From: Magnolia sinica
Lineage: Eukaryota; Streptophyta; Magnoliopsida; Magnoliales; Magnoliaceae
Length of the DNA: 64,000 nucleotides
Assembly: GCF_029962835.1 (NCBI RefSeq)
Contig: NC_080574.1
Location: forward strand, 41,470,501 to 41,534,500
Direction: 5' to 3'
In this document: piece by piece, positions 44,199-54,990 of the stretch
Layout of the letters: each line of letters opens with the position of its first letter
How positions within the stretch are numbered: the first letter of the stretch is position 1
Made by a program: the position numbers and the translations under genes
Notes under the pieces: generated by a model
Told to the model about the DNA's origin: nothing
The model's database searches: none
What the model saw: the letters and a program-made list of their open reading frames with translations, nothing else

Positions 44199-44221
44199 CT
44201 ATATATGGGCATGTGGCAAAC

Positions 44222-45190
44222 ACTACAAGAAAGAGGGTTTTTAACGACAAAATAGCTTTTCATCGCTAAAAGTCACTTTTAGCGACGAAATGAATTTTCA
44301 TCACTAAAAGTTTACTTTTAGCGACGAAACTTTTAGCGACGAATATTTTCACAGCTAAAAATCGTGGATGAGACTTTTAGTGATGAAAATTTTCATCGCT
44401 AATGGCTATAAACAATTTTTCAAAAAATTTGAATGGATTGCTTTTAGATACGAAAATTTTTGTAGCTAAAAACCCTGGATGAGACTGTTGGCGACAAATA
44501 TTTTCGTCGCCAAATGCAGCAAACAAATTTTTAAAAAATTGGAATGGATTACTTTTAGCTACGAAAATTTTCGTAGCTAAAAATCACTGATGAGACTTTT
44601 AGCGACAATTATTTTCGTCGCCAAAGGCAGCAAATAAATTTTCAAAAAATTGGAATGGATTACTTTTAGCTACAAAAATTTTTGTAGCTAAAAATCCTGG
44701 ATGAGACTTTTAGCAACGAATATTGTCGTCACTAAAGGCTGCAAACAAATTTTCAAATATTTGGAATGGATTACTTTTAGCTACGAAAATTTTCGTAGCA
44801 AAAAATCCTGGATGAGTCTTTTAAATATTCGTCGCTAAAGGCTACAAACAATTTTTCATGGATTACTTTTAGCTACGAAAATTTTCGTAGCTAAAAATCC
44901 CGGATGAGACTTTTAGCAACGAATATTTTCGTCGCCAAAGGTTTCAACAAATTGGAATGGATTACTTTTATATACGAAAATTTTCGTAGCTAAAAATCCT
45001 GGATGAAACTTTTAGCGACGAATAGTTTCGTCGCTAAAGGCTTTGGAAATCTTGAATGGATTACTTTTAGCTACCAAAATTTTCGTAGCTAAAAACCTGT
45101 ATAGGACTTTTAGCGATGAAAATATTCGTCGCTAAAAAACGTTCAGGAGACTTTTACCTACGAAATATTTCGTAGGTAAAAATCTCTTTT
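44222..45190 (+). mobile_element. CACTA-type terminus with ~0.9 kb of palindromic subterminal repeats
   Basis: The end CACTACAAGAAAGAGGG is a typical En/Spm (CACTA) inverted-repeat sequence. It is followed by about eight degenerate units of ~110-130 bp, each holding two palindromes: TAGCTACGAAAATTTTCGTA and TTTTAGCGACGAATATTTTC with its complement (...GTCGCTAAA), joined by ATCCTGGATGAGACTTTTAG. Subterminal inverted motifs like these bind CACTA transposase. The matching right end (...TCTTGTAGTG) was not found, and no transposase gene was seen, so this is a partial or nonautonomous element. Confidence 0.7.
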
Positions 45191-45463
45191 TAAAAAAAAA
45201 TTATTCCATCTCAAATTTCCTAATATACACCTGTTAGAATATAATTCATCATATTCTTCCTGATATAGACCTGTTATATAATATATTTCATCATATTCAC
45301 ATTCACATCCATCTAAACCCAAACTACGTAAATTCATCTAGACATAAACTACATTCATCTAAACATAATCTGCATCCATCTAAACACAAACAATCTTATG
45401 GAAGAAAATAAATGAAAAGAGAGAGAACATATGAGAGGTGATCCAGACAAATGAAAAGAAAAA
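45191..45463. other. AT-rich spacer with CATCTAAACATAAACTRCATT repeats
   Basis: Short tandem phrases of CATCTAAAC(A/C)(C/T)AAAC (about 45310-45390) and TTCATCATATTC pairs (45247 and 45287). No gene. Confidence 0.5.
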
Positions 45464-47992
45464 CAACCTTAACCTAAACCTAAACCTATAACCTACACTT
45501 ATAGGTTTAGGTTTTAGGTTTAGATTAAGGTTAGGTTATAGGTTATAAGTTTAGGTTATAGGTTATAGGTTAAGGTTTAGGTTATAGGTTTTGGTTTAAG
45601 TTAAGGTTATAGGTTTAGGTTTAGGTTTAGGTTTAGGTTATAGGTTTAGGTTTAGATTTAGGTTTAGGTTTAGGGAATTGAGAATAGGTTAAGGTTTAGG
45701 TTTAAGAAATCAGGTTCTGGTTCAGGTTCGGTATCGGGTTTAGGTTTCAGTTTTCAAGTTTAGGTTTAGGTTTAGGTTAGGGAGTTGAGATTAGGATTAG
45801 GTGTAGGTTTAGGTTTAGGGATTTGAGAATACATTTAGGTTTTAGGTTATAAGTGTAGGTTAGGTATAGGTTTAAGTTAGGTTATAGGTTAAGGTTTTGG
45901 GAATTGAGAATAGGTTAAGGTTTAGGATTAGGAAATCGGGTTCGGGTTCGGGTTCGGGTTTAGGTTTGGGTTTTCAAGTTTATGTTTAGGCTAAGGAGTT
46001 GAGATTAGGATTAGGTGTAGGTTTAGGTTTAGGGATTTGCAAATACATTTAGGTTTTAGGTTTAGGTTCAGGTTTTAGTTTATAGGTTTAGGTTTAGGTT
46101 AAGGTTAGGTTATATGTTATAAGTTTAGGTTATAGGTTATAGGTTATAGGTTAAGGTTTAGGTTATAGGTTTAGGTTATAGGTTTAGGTTAGGTTTAAGT
46201 TATAGGTCATAGCTTTAGGGAAATGAGAATAGGTCAAGGTTTAGGTTTAGGAAATCGGGTTTGGGTTCAGGATCGGGTTTAGGTTTAGGTTTTCAAGTTT
46301 AGGTTTAGGTTTAGGTTAGGGAGTTGAGATTAGGATTAGGTGTAGGTTTAAGTTTAGGAATTTGAGAATACATTTAGGTTTTAGGTTATAGGTTTAGGTT
46401 TTAGGTTTAGGTTTAGGTTTTAGGTTTAGGTTAAGGTTAGGTTATAGGTTATAAGTTTCAGTTATAGGTTAAGGTTTAGGTTATAGGTTTTGGTTTAGGT
46501 TTAGGTAATAGGTTATGTGTTATAGGTTATAGCTTTAGGGAATTGAGAATAGGTTAAGGTTTAGGTTTTGGAAATCAGGTTCAAGTTCGGGATCGGGTTT
46601 AGGTTTGGGTTTGCAAGTTTAGGTTAGGTTTAGGTTAGGGAGTTGAGATTGGGATTAGGTGTCAGTTTAGGTTTAGGGATTTGAGAATACATTTAGGTTT
46701 TAGGTTTAGGTTTAGGTTTAGGTTTTAGTTTATAGGTTAAGGTTATAGGTTTAGGTTTAAGTTATAGGTTTAGGTTTAGGTTAGGTTTAGGTTTAGGTTA
46801 TAGGTTATAGGTTATAAGTTATAGGTTATAGGTTTAGGTTTTAGGCTTAGGTTATAGGTTTTGGTTTAGGTTATAGGTTATAAGTTATAGGTTATAGGTT
46901 TTGGTTTAGGTTTAGTTTATAAGTTTTAGGTTTAGGTTAAGGATATAGGTTTAAGTTATAGGTTTAGGTTAGGTTTAGGTTTAGGTTATAGGTTATAGGT
47001 TATAGGTTTAGGGAATTGAGAATAGGTTAAGGTTTAGGTTTAGGTTATAGGTTTAGGGTTTTGAGAATACATTTAGGTTCAGGTTTATGTTATAGGTTTA
47101 GGTTAAGGTTAGGTTATAGGTTATAAGTTTAGGTTATAGGTTATAGGTTATAGGTTAAGGTTTAGGTTGTAGGTTTTGGTTTAGGTTAAGGTTATAGGTT
47201 TTGGTTTAGGTTTAGGTTTAGGTTTAGGTTTTAGGTTTATGTTAAGGTTATAGGTTTAATTTATAGGTTTAGGTTAGGTTTAGGTTTAGGTTATAGGTTA
47301 TAGGTTATAGCTTTAAGGAATTGAGAATAGGTTAATGTTTAGGACATCGGGTTGGGGTTCGGGATCGGGTTTAGGTTTGGGTTTTCAATTTTAGGTTTAG
47401 GTTTAGGTTACAAAGTTGAGATTAAGATTAGGTGTAGGTTTAGGTTACAGAGTTGAGATTAGGACTAGGTGTGGGTTTAAGTTTAGGGATTTGAGAATAC
47501 ATTTACGTTTTAGGTTTAAGTTTAGGTTTTAGGTTTAGGTTATAAGTGTAGGTTATAGGTTTAGTTTTAAGTTAGGTTATAGGTTAAGGTTTAGGGAATC
47601 GAGAATAGGTTAAGGTTTAGGTTTAGGAAATCGGGTTCGGGTTTGGGATCGGGTTTAGGCTTGGGTTTTCAAGTTTAGGTTTATGCTAAGGAGTTGAGAT
47701 TAGGATTAGGTGTAGGTTTAGGTTTAGGGATTTGAGAATACATTTAGGTTTTAGGTTTAGGGTTAGGGTTAGGGTTTTAGTTTATAGGTTTAGGTTATAG
47801 GTTTAGGTTTAGGTTTTAGGTTTAGGTTATAGGTTAGGTTATAGGTTATAAGTTTAGGTTATAGGTTATAGGTTAAGGTTTAGGTTATAGGTTTTGGTTT
47901 AGGGTTAGGTTTAGGTTATAGGTTATAGGTTTTGGGAATTGAGAATAGGTTATAGGTTATAGGTTTAGGGTGTGGTTTAGGTTAAGGGTGTG
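45464..47992 (+). repeat. Telomere-like degenerate array (TTTAGG / TTATAGG), G-rich on + strand
   Basis: About 2.5 kb of 6-8-bp units GGTTTA, GGTTATA, GGTTTTA, related to but distinct from the plant telomere TTTAGGG. Rarer landmarks recur at irregular 220-770-bp spacing: TTTTCAAGTTTAGG (about 45751, 45971, 46290, 46610, 47382, 47666), GGGAATTGAGAATAGG, AATCGGGTTCGGG, GAGTTGAGATTAGGATTAGG and GATTTGAGAATACATTTAGG. The first 35 bp (45464-45498) are in the opposite orientation (CCTAAACC), meeting the array head to head. Confidence 0.85.
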
Positions 47993-47994
47993 GT

Positions 47995-49160
47995 CCCTAC
48001 AAATACAGATATAAACATGGCCTGCTCCAATTGGTCAGGCCCCTCCAATGTTTTTCATAGGAAATGGACATCTTCATCATGGTCATAACAGCGGTTCCCA
48101 TCTTCCGAAATTCGACTGGTAGGACCGTGGAAGTTCACGAAACAGTACGGACTATGATATGGGTCTTACATAATACATAAACACGGCCTGCTCCAATTGG
48201 TCAGGCCCCTCCAATGCTGTCCATATGAAATGGATAGCTTCATCATGGTCATAACAGCGGTTCCCACCTTCCAAGGACTCCCGCTCATCCGGATAACTCC
48301 GACACACATCCGTGTCTACTCCATTAATTTCAAGTAAACACATAAACACGGCCTGTCCAAATGGTCAGGCCCCTCCAATGCTGTCCATAGAAAATGGACA
48401 ACTTCATCATGGTCATAACAACGGTTCCCACCTTTTAAGGACCCCCGCTCATCCAAAAAGCTTCGACGCACATCCGGGTCTGCTCCATTAATTTCAAGCA
48501 AATATATAAACACGGCCTGTCCAAATGGTCAAGCCCATCCAATACTGTCCATAGGAAATTGACAGCTTCATCATGGTCATAACAGCGGTTCCCACCTTCA
48601 AGGGACCCCTGCTCATCCGGATAGCTCCGACGCACATCCGGGTCTGCTCCATTAATTTCAAGCAAATACATAAACATGGCCTGTCCAAATGGCCAGGCCC
48701 CTCCAATGCTGTCCATAAGAAATTGACAGCTTCATCATGGTCATAACACTGGTTCCCACCTTCTAAGGACCCCCGCTTATCCGGATAGCTCCGACGCACA
48801 TCCGGGTCTACTCCATCAATTTCGAGCAAATACAGATATAAATACGACCTGTCCAAATGGCCAAGCCACTCTAATGCTGCACATAGGAAATTGACAGCTT
48901 CATCATGGTCAGAACAACGGTTCCCACCTTCCAGAGACCCCCACTTAACATCCGGATAGCTCCGACGCACATCCGGATCTGCTCCATCAATTTTGAGCAA
49001 ATACAGATAAAAACACGGCCTATCCAAATGGTCAGGTCACTCCAATGTTGTCCATAGGAAATGGACAGCTTCATCATGGTCATAACAGTGGTTCTCACAT
49101 TCCAAGGACCCCCGCTCAACATCCGGATAGCTCCGATACACATCCGGGTCTGCTCATTTA
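47995..49160 (-). repeat. Seven-copy ~166-bp tandem repeat with open minus-strand reading
   Basis: Repeat starts at CCTG(CT)CCAA: 48021, 48187, 48352, 48516, 48680, 48848, 49019 (periods 164-171 bp). Each unit translates on the minus strand to about 55 residues: GADPDVRRSYPDERGSLEGG, NRCYDHDEAVHFLWTALEGP, DHLDRPCLCIYLLEIN. The reading is conserved within units, but 1-2-bp length changes between units shift the frame. I know no family with this repeat. It is either a decayed repeat-protein segment or a satellite with accidental openness. It directly follows the telomere-like array. Confidence 0.75.
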
Positions 49161-49689
49161 AATAAAATGGATTATCAAGATCATTTAAATAAAATCAGGT
49201 CCAATCAACAATCTGACCTAGAGGATTCTGTTAGCATTGTTGATGGCACCTCGAATCTTATTTTAGGGCCTAAAAATTCAAAATTAGATACAAAAATTAG
49301 AAAACCCAAAGAAATTTAAGAAAGATACTCAAAGTCCATGTGAATGAGCACAAGTATGCACCTACATATGAATTCTGAAAAGTTATTGCATATTACAAAA
49401 TAATAATAATAATAATAATAATAAATCCTTTCGTTTGGATATTCAACAAAATGGGTTAAAATGAATTCATTTGCTTAATTCATGGAAACCTTGCGTTTGG
49501 ATATTCAACAAAAATTGAATTGTAATAATTCAATTCAGTTCAATAAACTTAGATTTCTGAGAAGGATTTAATGGTTTTAAATCCATGATTTTTTAGAAAA
49601 GGTCCATTTCCTAGACGTCAAATTCAATGGGGAAAGTAAGATGGTTAATATTACTTTTCACAGTGCAAAGTTTCAGTTATGTCTCTTCT
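49161..49689. other. AT-rich spacer
   Basis: No gene. AAT microsatellite at about 49401-49425 and two copies of CGTTTGGATATTCAACAAAA (49431 and 49493), a short direct repeat of about 62-bp spacing. Confidence 0.5.
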
Positions 49690-49768
49690 TTACCTTCCAT
49701 TTTCTTCTTAACAAGAAAATCTATATTTACTAATATTCTCATTTTTCTATTTTTCAAAAGAATGAGTT
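49690..49768 (+). repeat. 79-bp segment with an inverted copy at 62935-63015
   Basis: CCATTTTCTTCTTAACAAGA through TTTTTCAAAAGAATGAGTTT is present, reverse-complemented with only two or three mismatches, at the border of the second telomere-like array. Confidence 0.85.
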
Positions 49769-49927
49769 TGGACTCCGAAAGCGTCAGCTCCAGCACTCGT
49801 ACTTTTAGCCCAAACCTTAACCATGGACTCTAAAATTACCAAGTACTCATAAACATTCATTGCAAGCATTTTCTGTCTATGTGGAGAGTTGACTTGGTGG
49901 TTACAATCCTCTTATTTTCATTTACAG

Positions 49928-50105
49928 AAACTAGTGGATGACAAATTATGTGTAACATACAGAGGTGGTTCAGCCACTTGTGCAATTAGGGAAGGTTCAA
50001 AAGGATATACATACTTGAAAGTTAGTCAAATCATAAACAGACGTATTATGGACGGAGACATTGTTTTCATTAATAGGCTACCTAGTACTCATAAAAATTC
50101 AGCAT
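49928..50105 (+). pseudogene. RNA polymerase V largest subunit (NRPE1-like) exon fragment
   Basis: After the acceptor TTTACAG (49921-49927) the frame reads KLVDDKLCVTYRGGSATCAI, REGSKGYTYLKVSQIINRRI, MDGDIVFINRLPSTHKNS. The DGD[IV]VFINRPP[ST]THKHS block is conserved in RNA polymerase largest subunits just before the Mg-binding NADFDGD region. The CVTY...REGSKGxTxLK stretch points to the Pol V subunit NRPE1, which acts in RNA-directed DNA methylation. The usual Pro is Leu (NRLPST) and the usual HSLQAL has become NSACSW, so similarity stops at about 50100, before the active-site DFDGD. A captured or decayed fragment. Confidence 0.75.
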
Positions 50106-50288
50106 GTAGTTGGTCAAAATGTAGCATGTTTGTGATTTTATTATATATGTATCAGCCTCAATAATTTAAGCATATCATGGAATTTGAATCCTTGGGCATT
50201 TGATATATATGCTTACCCTCTAGAGTGCATATTCTCTAAGATTTGATATGTGTTTGTTTTATTTGAATCGTTTGGCATACATTTCCAG

Positions 50289-50402
50289 GTCTGGAACTAT
50301 GAGAAAGAGGTTCTCCACAACTATGAAATTAAAATGACATATGACAGTGAAAATTTTAGCCTACCAACAGCTGTTCAGGCAAATAAATTTATGTGTGTAA
50401 AG
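50289..50402 (+). other. Unidentified exon-like block
   Basis: Acceptor TTTCCAG, 38 open codons (VWNYEKEVLHNYEIKMTYDS, ENFSLPTAVQANKFMCVK), donor AAG/GTACTT. Length is an exact multiple of three. I do not recognise the protein. It lies 184 bp past the NRPE1-like fragment and might come from the same or a different source gene. Confidence 0.35.
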
Positions 50403-50515
50403 GTACTTGTGGAGAGAAATACCAATTCTACCATTCCCAGGAAACATAAAAACCAATGAATGAATTCCCTGGAAACCAAACAGGCCCTAAGGGGCACTTC
50501 TTGCATTGATATTTT

Positions 50516-50559
50516 TACTTTTCTATAACCAGACCTTTTTTTCTGGTTATAGAAAAGTA
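50516..50559. repeat. Perfect 18-bp inverted repeat (hairpin)
   Basis: TACTTTTCTATAACCAGA (50516-50533) and TCTGGTTATAGAAAAGTA (50542-50559) with an 8-nt loop CCTTTTTT. A third partial copy TTCTAACTATAGAAAG follows at 50571. Preceded by ACCAAACAGGCCCTAAGG, a phrase typical of hAT-type MITE ends. Confidence 0.9.
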
Positions 50560-50599
50560 AGTAGACCTTTCTTCTAACTATAGAAAGCAGACCTCTCTT

Positions 50600-51050
50600 A
50601 AGCCTTTGACTTATAAATGGTGAGGAAAGTCTGGGGGTTTCTTCTTTAAGTTACTCAACATTCATGGTCATTACGAAGTAGATTGTGGATCTTTTAAATG
50701 GTGGACTGTAGGGTCCTTCCAATTGAGTCGGTGAGTTGTATGGAGGTTGCTCCCTTTAGCTTGTATGTGGGGAATATGGAAAGAAGAAAGTAGGTGAGCT
50801 GCTGGTCGAGTAGAAATTAATAAATAGAGAGAGAGAGAGAGTGAGTACCAAAGTAAGAAGGAGAGTGGATGAGTTGCTGGTCGAGCTTCAGAAGATTCTG
50901 TTAGCATGATATTCTTTCTTCACTGTATGGATAGACCATCTCCTTTTCAGCTTGCTGTAGCATGAGATGGAGAGAGAGAGAGAGAGAGCTCTCCATCTAA
51001 AGAAAGGGAAGAGCCCGCAAGAATGAAAATGAAAAGGAGAGTTTTTGGGC
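50600..51050. other. Spacer with GA-rich microsatellites
   Basis: No gene recognised. (GA)n runs at about 50827-50841 and 50971-50988. Confidence 0.5.
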
Positions 51051-51054
51051 GCAG

Positions 51055-51430
51055 ATGGGGTATTACACCCACCGCACGGAGCTAGAGACGAGCACTCCTA
51101 CCAAGAGCTCTATGGGTCCCATAGTGATGTATGTGGTGTATCCACGTCGTTCATTAATTTTGACAAGTAATTTTAGGACATGATCACAAAAATGAGTCAT
51201 AACTAAGGCCTAAATGAACCACACCATTACTAATAAATTTTTAACGGTAGGTGCATAATATCCACTATTTCCTATAATGTGGTCCACTTGAGCCTTGATT
51301 TGCCTCCTTTTTTAGGCTGATGTCCTAAAATGAGATGTTAAGATGAATGGACGGCTTAGATAAAACATATACATTGTGTTGGGCCCATAGAGCCCCTTAT
51401 GGGACCGCCCACCTTTAGATATGACCCGTA
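51055..51430. mobile_element. GGGCCC-type short element
   Basis: Holds the family phrases GTCCCATAGTGATGTATGTG, GTGTATCCACGTCGTTCATT, TAATGTGGTCCACTTGAGCC and TTGGGCCCATAGAGCC. No coding content. Confidence 0.5.
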
Positions 51431-53189
51431 AAGTGAGATAGACCGCTACAAAATCGGCTTAAAACAAATTCGACTAAAAAAGAAATATTATAATAAGCCT
51501 ATGGCTCATCCTTTCACAACCATACATTTGTTCGGTGATCATGAGGCGAACGACCTAATTTTTGCGACAACGACTCTTTGTATTTTCCCTTCATATAAGT
51601 TTGGTTAACCTTATTACGGTCTATAAGCCCTAGGAAGTTCTTGGCTAGTGAGCATTCGATCACCACAATTTCCCCTAGATGTGGAACCACGTCCTAGAAT
51701 GGACTGGTAATACCAAAATTTCTCTCTTTATGTGGTCTACCTGCTATTTGAATCTGTTCAATTTTTGGAACCAGAATGGACTGGTAACACCACAATTTTC
51801 CCCTAGATGTGGTCCACCTGATATTTGGATCTATTCAATTTTTGGAACCACATCCTAGAATGGACTGGTAAAATGAATGGACGATGTAGATATATAACAC
51901 ATCTTCAAGGTGGGCCCCACACTAGGGCCGGGTCAGTTTAACATTATGATTTTGGTTGGCACGGGCTCGGATCAGTTGAAAATAATGTAAGAAAACCTCA
52001 CAGAGAGAGCATAATAGATATGAGAAACTAGGCCAACCGATGCCTTGAGTACTTGGTATATGCCTTGAAGAAACTCCTCTTAACAAATATAGAAAATCCA
52101 CATGATTGTAGTTTTTCAGAGTACAGAAAATCCACATGATGGTAGTTTTTCACAAAGGGTGATCAAAAATGCAATAGTTAGTCACTTGGATAAGTATGAC
52201 TTGGTATATGCACTAGTTAGTGACTTATAACAAAATTCATGTTTTCTTTCATCCTTATATTGTGTATGGGAAATGATTTTCCCCTATAATTCCAACCATT
52301 TATTTTGGTGGGTCTCATTGTGAAATAGCTACAGAAGCTACCCTAATCAAACAATCCTGACCATATCAGAGTTGATTTCCATCTTATTTGTTATATATGT
52401 GTTGGTGATTTTTGTTTTTAAATATCCATTTTCAGCCCATAAAATGGATATTTAGGATAATCCAATTGCTGTTTGTTTTTAGGTAATGGTGCATTTGGTT
52501 GCATCATGAAATTTCTTCATTAATCAACATAATTTTGTGTAAACACCCAGTAAACTAATTTAGTAGCAGTCCACTCAATGAGCTCATCATTCATCTGTAA
52601 AATGTGAACAGCAGAACCAAACGATGGGGTGCAGAATGTCCTATTTTTTATTGTTTGTTACAGGTAAAAAAGAAAGTAATGGGCTAGCATTTTAAGTCAC
52701 CTCCCAACAGATTTCAAAAAGAAACAAGAGAATTGTAAGACTATAAATCTTCAAAAGACAAGGAAAGTTCACAAGTCAGCACAACTATTAGCAAGAAAAT
52801 CTTAACATATCTTAATTTCTTGTCCTTTGGTGGTAAACTAATTATATAGTTCCGAAACATACTCCAGTAGTTTTGCTAATTATATAGTCACAAAACATTT
52901 CTTATGGTTTTTACTTGAACCCTTTGACCAGCTTTACTATTCAATTTCATAAAACAAGTTGTTTTTTGTAGTCTTTTTAACATGCTAGACTTACCAAAGT
53001 TTATGTTTATAGAGCTTAATAACAAGATTTCTTACATTCCTGGTGTGTAGCATCAATATAAGAAAGTGTGAGGGTTTTAAAAATAATAAACTCCATACGA
53101 CATCATTTGGTTAACATAATAGCAAGACTTCACAGGAGGTCCCCCGCATAAGTTACAACACTCATTGTACCTCTTCACAGTTCCAACAT
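51431..53189. other. AT-rich intergenic region
   Basis: Contains another degenerate short element at 51700-51915 (two copies of CCCTAGATGTGG and of CTATTCAATTTTTGGAACCA-like, ending GGTGGGCCCCACAC). The rest (52000-53190) shows no gene or recognised repeat. Confidence 0.45.
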
Positions 53190-53320
53190 TCATGCCAAGA
53201 TGACTGTGAAGGCCACATTGTCAGGTATCAGTCCTTCCCCTAGCATCTGTTGGAAGAGCCTGACTGCCTCAGCTCCACATCCATGGATTGGTAAGCCTTG
53301 TATCACTGAATTATTTAAAC
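53190..53320 (-). pseudogene. Pentatricopeptide (PPR) protein fragment
   Basis: Read from about 53320: VIQGLPIHGCGAEAVRLFQQ, MLGEGLIPDNVAFTVILA, then a stop or shift. This is one PPR unit with the plant PLS-type signature (A-M-I-x-G-L-x-I-H-G-x-G-x-E-A-x-x-L-F-x-x-M, P-D-x-V-T-F-x-x-x-L). Beyond 53320 the frame runs into unrelated sequence. About 40 residues remain of a protein that is usually several hundred long and acts in organelle RNA editing or processing. An isolated fragment. Confidence 0.7.
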
Positions 53321-53446
53321 ATGAATTCCAATTTTCATTTCTTATTAGAATAGGTAGTGAAAATCTCATATTTATCTCAAAATACTCACTTAGTTTGGCA
53401 TTCAAGCAATATAAAGAACTTGAAAGATATAGGAAGGGCCAACATC

Positions 53447-53450
<4 letters not shown>

Positions 53451-53479
<29 letters not shown>
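53451..53479. repeat. (GA)n microsatellite
   Basis: About 14 GA units, 33 bp before the AT tract. Confidence 0.95.
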
Positions 53480-53481
<2 letters not shown>

Positions 53482-53506
53482 AGGGCTGGGATTGAAATGA
53501 GTTGTA

Positions 53507-53511
<5 letters not shown>

Positions 53512-53595
<84 letters not shown>

Positions 53596-53610
53596 TACAT
53601 ACATACATAC
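53512..53610. repeat. (AT)n microsatellite with (AC)n and (CATA)n end
   Basis: About 37 AT units (53512-53587), then ACACACAC and CATACATACATACATACA. Two-strand open frames here are artefacts of the repeat. Confidence 0.95.
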
Positions 53611-54359
53611 AATCAGAGGCATTACATCCTGAGCAAAATTTTGAATAGTGCCTTATGCTTTAACAACACTCAAGTTTTGAGCTCAAGCTCACAGGCATTG
53701 GGACCATCTGCATGCCCTTGTCTTGGCCCTAACTGTAAATGCCATGGCCCCAAGAATCAAGTCAGTGGATTCATTAGGTGATCCATAAAGTGCAAACAAA
53801 TGGACGGTTTAAATCAATTGGCAAATAGCCCCTATTCAACACAAGTGCTTAACCCAATTCTTGGGCTATGGCATTTAATTTCTATTTCATACATTAGGAA
53901 AACATGGTACAAAAATCAGTTCACTGATGTAATTGAAAGAAAGTGAGAAATACCAAGTGTAACCTAAAAACATATCCAGATCCTAATCTCTTTGATTCTT
54001 GGAAGTTTCCAGAAGCTGAGACAAACTATTAGCTACAATTAAGTCTCATCAAACTTGAGGGTTAGGTTGCTATAATTTCTAAAAATTTTCTATGAACCAA
54101 AATGATTCTATCTCAAGCCCCAAATCTGCATCTAGCTCTCAACAATTTTTCTCACAAACAGATGTCAGTCACTTAAACAATTGACAATCAGTGAAAATGA
54201 AAGGATCTCATGCAAACAGATCTATTGAACAGAACTGAAAAATTGAAATGTAACTATACTTAAAAATTTCTAAGAATTCTTTAGTCATATTTGTGTTGAT
54301 TTTGATATGCTGATTTAATGGCAGAGTGATGTTGTCACTATCTTCTTTTTTTTCTTCGA
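53611..54359. other. Intergenic, no gene seen
   Basis: Intron-like composition. Nothing recognised. Confidence 0.4.
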
Positions 54360-54369
54360 ATGGCGACGC

Positions 54370-54990
54370 CTCATCACCACTATTAAGTGACTAGGCACGA
54401 GTGACCTTACAGTCAATTAGATGGCAAATAAACATCATGGTGGGCCCCAAAGGAAGATTTAACGATGGGTGCTCCTCCATCTTAGTGGATGTTCCATCAA
54501 CACTGTTTCTTGGGGTGGGCACACAGCGGTTTTGGGTCAAGCTGATGGTTGTGTTGTCCCTTCTACCACATTTGTGTGACCATAACAACAGATGGAGGGC
54601 ACATCACCATCACCATGGACCCCACTAGAAGATTCAACGGTGGGAGTCAATCACCGTAACTACCTATGGTGGGGTCCATTTAAGCTTAGATGAAGCTGAC
54701 ATTTATGTCTTCCTTTATTACAAGTCTGATTGAAAAAAGAAAACAACAACAGCATGGTGGGCCCTATAGAAGGGTTTCAACGGTGGACAGAAAACCACTG
54801 TAGCTTCTGTGGTGGGGTCCATCAAGCTTTGGATCTGCCCCATCTGTAGGCCCTACCCCCACATCCAGGTCCAAGTGACCATATGGACAGGTTCGATGAT
54901 AGACAGACATCATAGTGGGCCTACAAAAAGGGTTTCAACGATGGAAAATCCCGCACCGTTTTCTGTGGTATGATCCATCACACTCTGCAA
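54370..54990. mobile_element. Cluster of GGGCCC-type short elements
   Basis: At least three tandem-like modules each with CATCATGGTGGGCCC(C/T), a GGATTCAACGGTGGG-like core and GGTGGGGTCCAT (54436-54490, 54610-54680, 54750-54830), plus a fourth at 54905. The modular repetition suggests nested or tandem insertions. No coding. Confidence 0.5.

Noticed and set aside
45464..47992. A true chromosome end (telomere)
   Set aside because: Units are degenerate TTTAGG/TTATAGG with complex interspersed phrases, unique sequence lies on both sides, and a second array is inverted. An interstitial satellite fits better.
48152..49143. An intact repeat-protein gene on the minus strand
   Set aside because: Inter-unit lengths are not multiples of three, so no single frame runs through more than about three units, and no promoter or splice structure is evident.
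53386..53781. Open frames on both strands across the GA/AT/CA microsatellites
   Set aside because: The translation is almost entirely repeated dipeptides produced by the microsatellites. No conserved protein.
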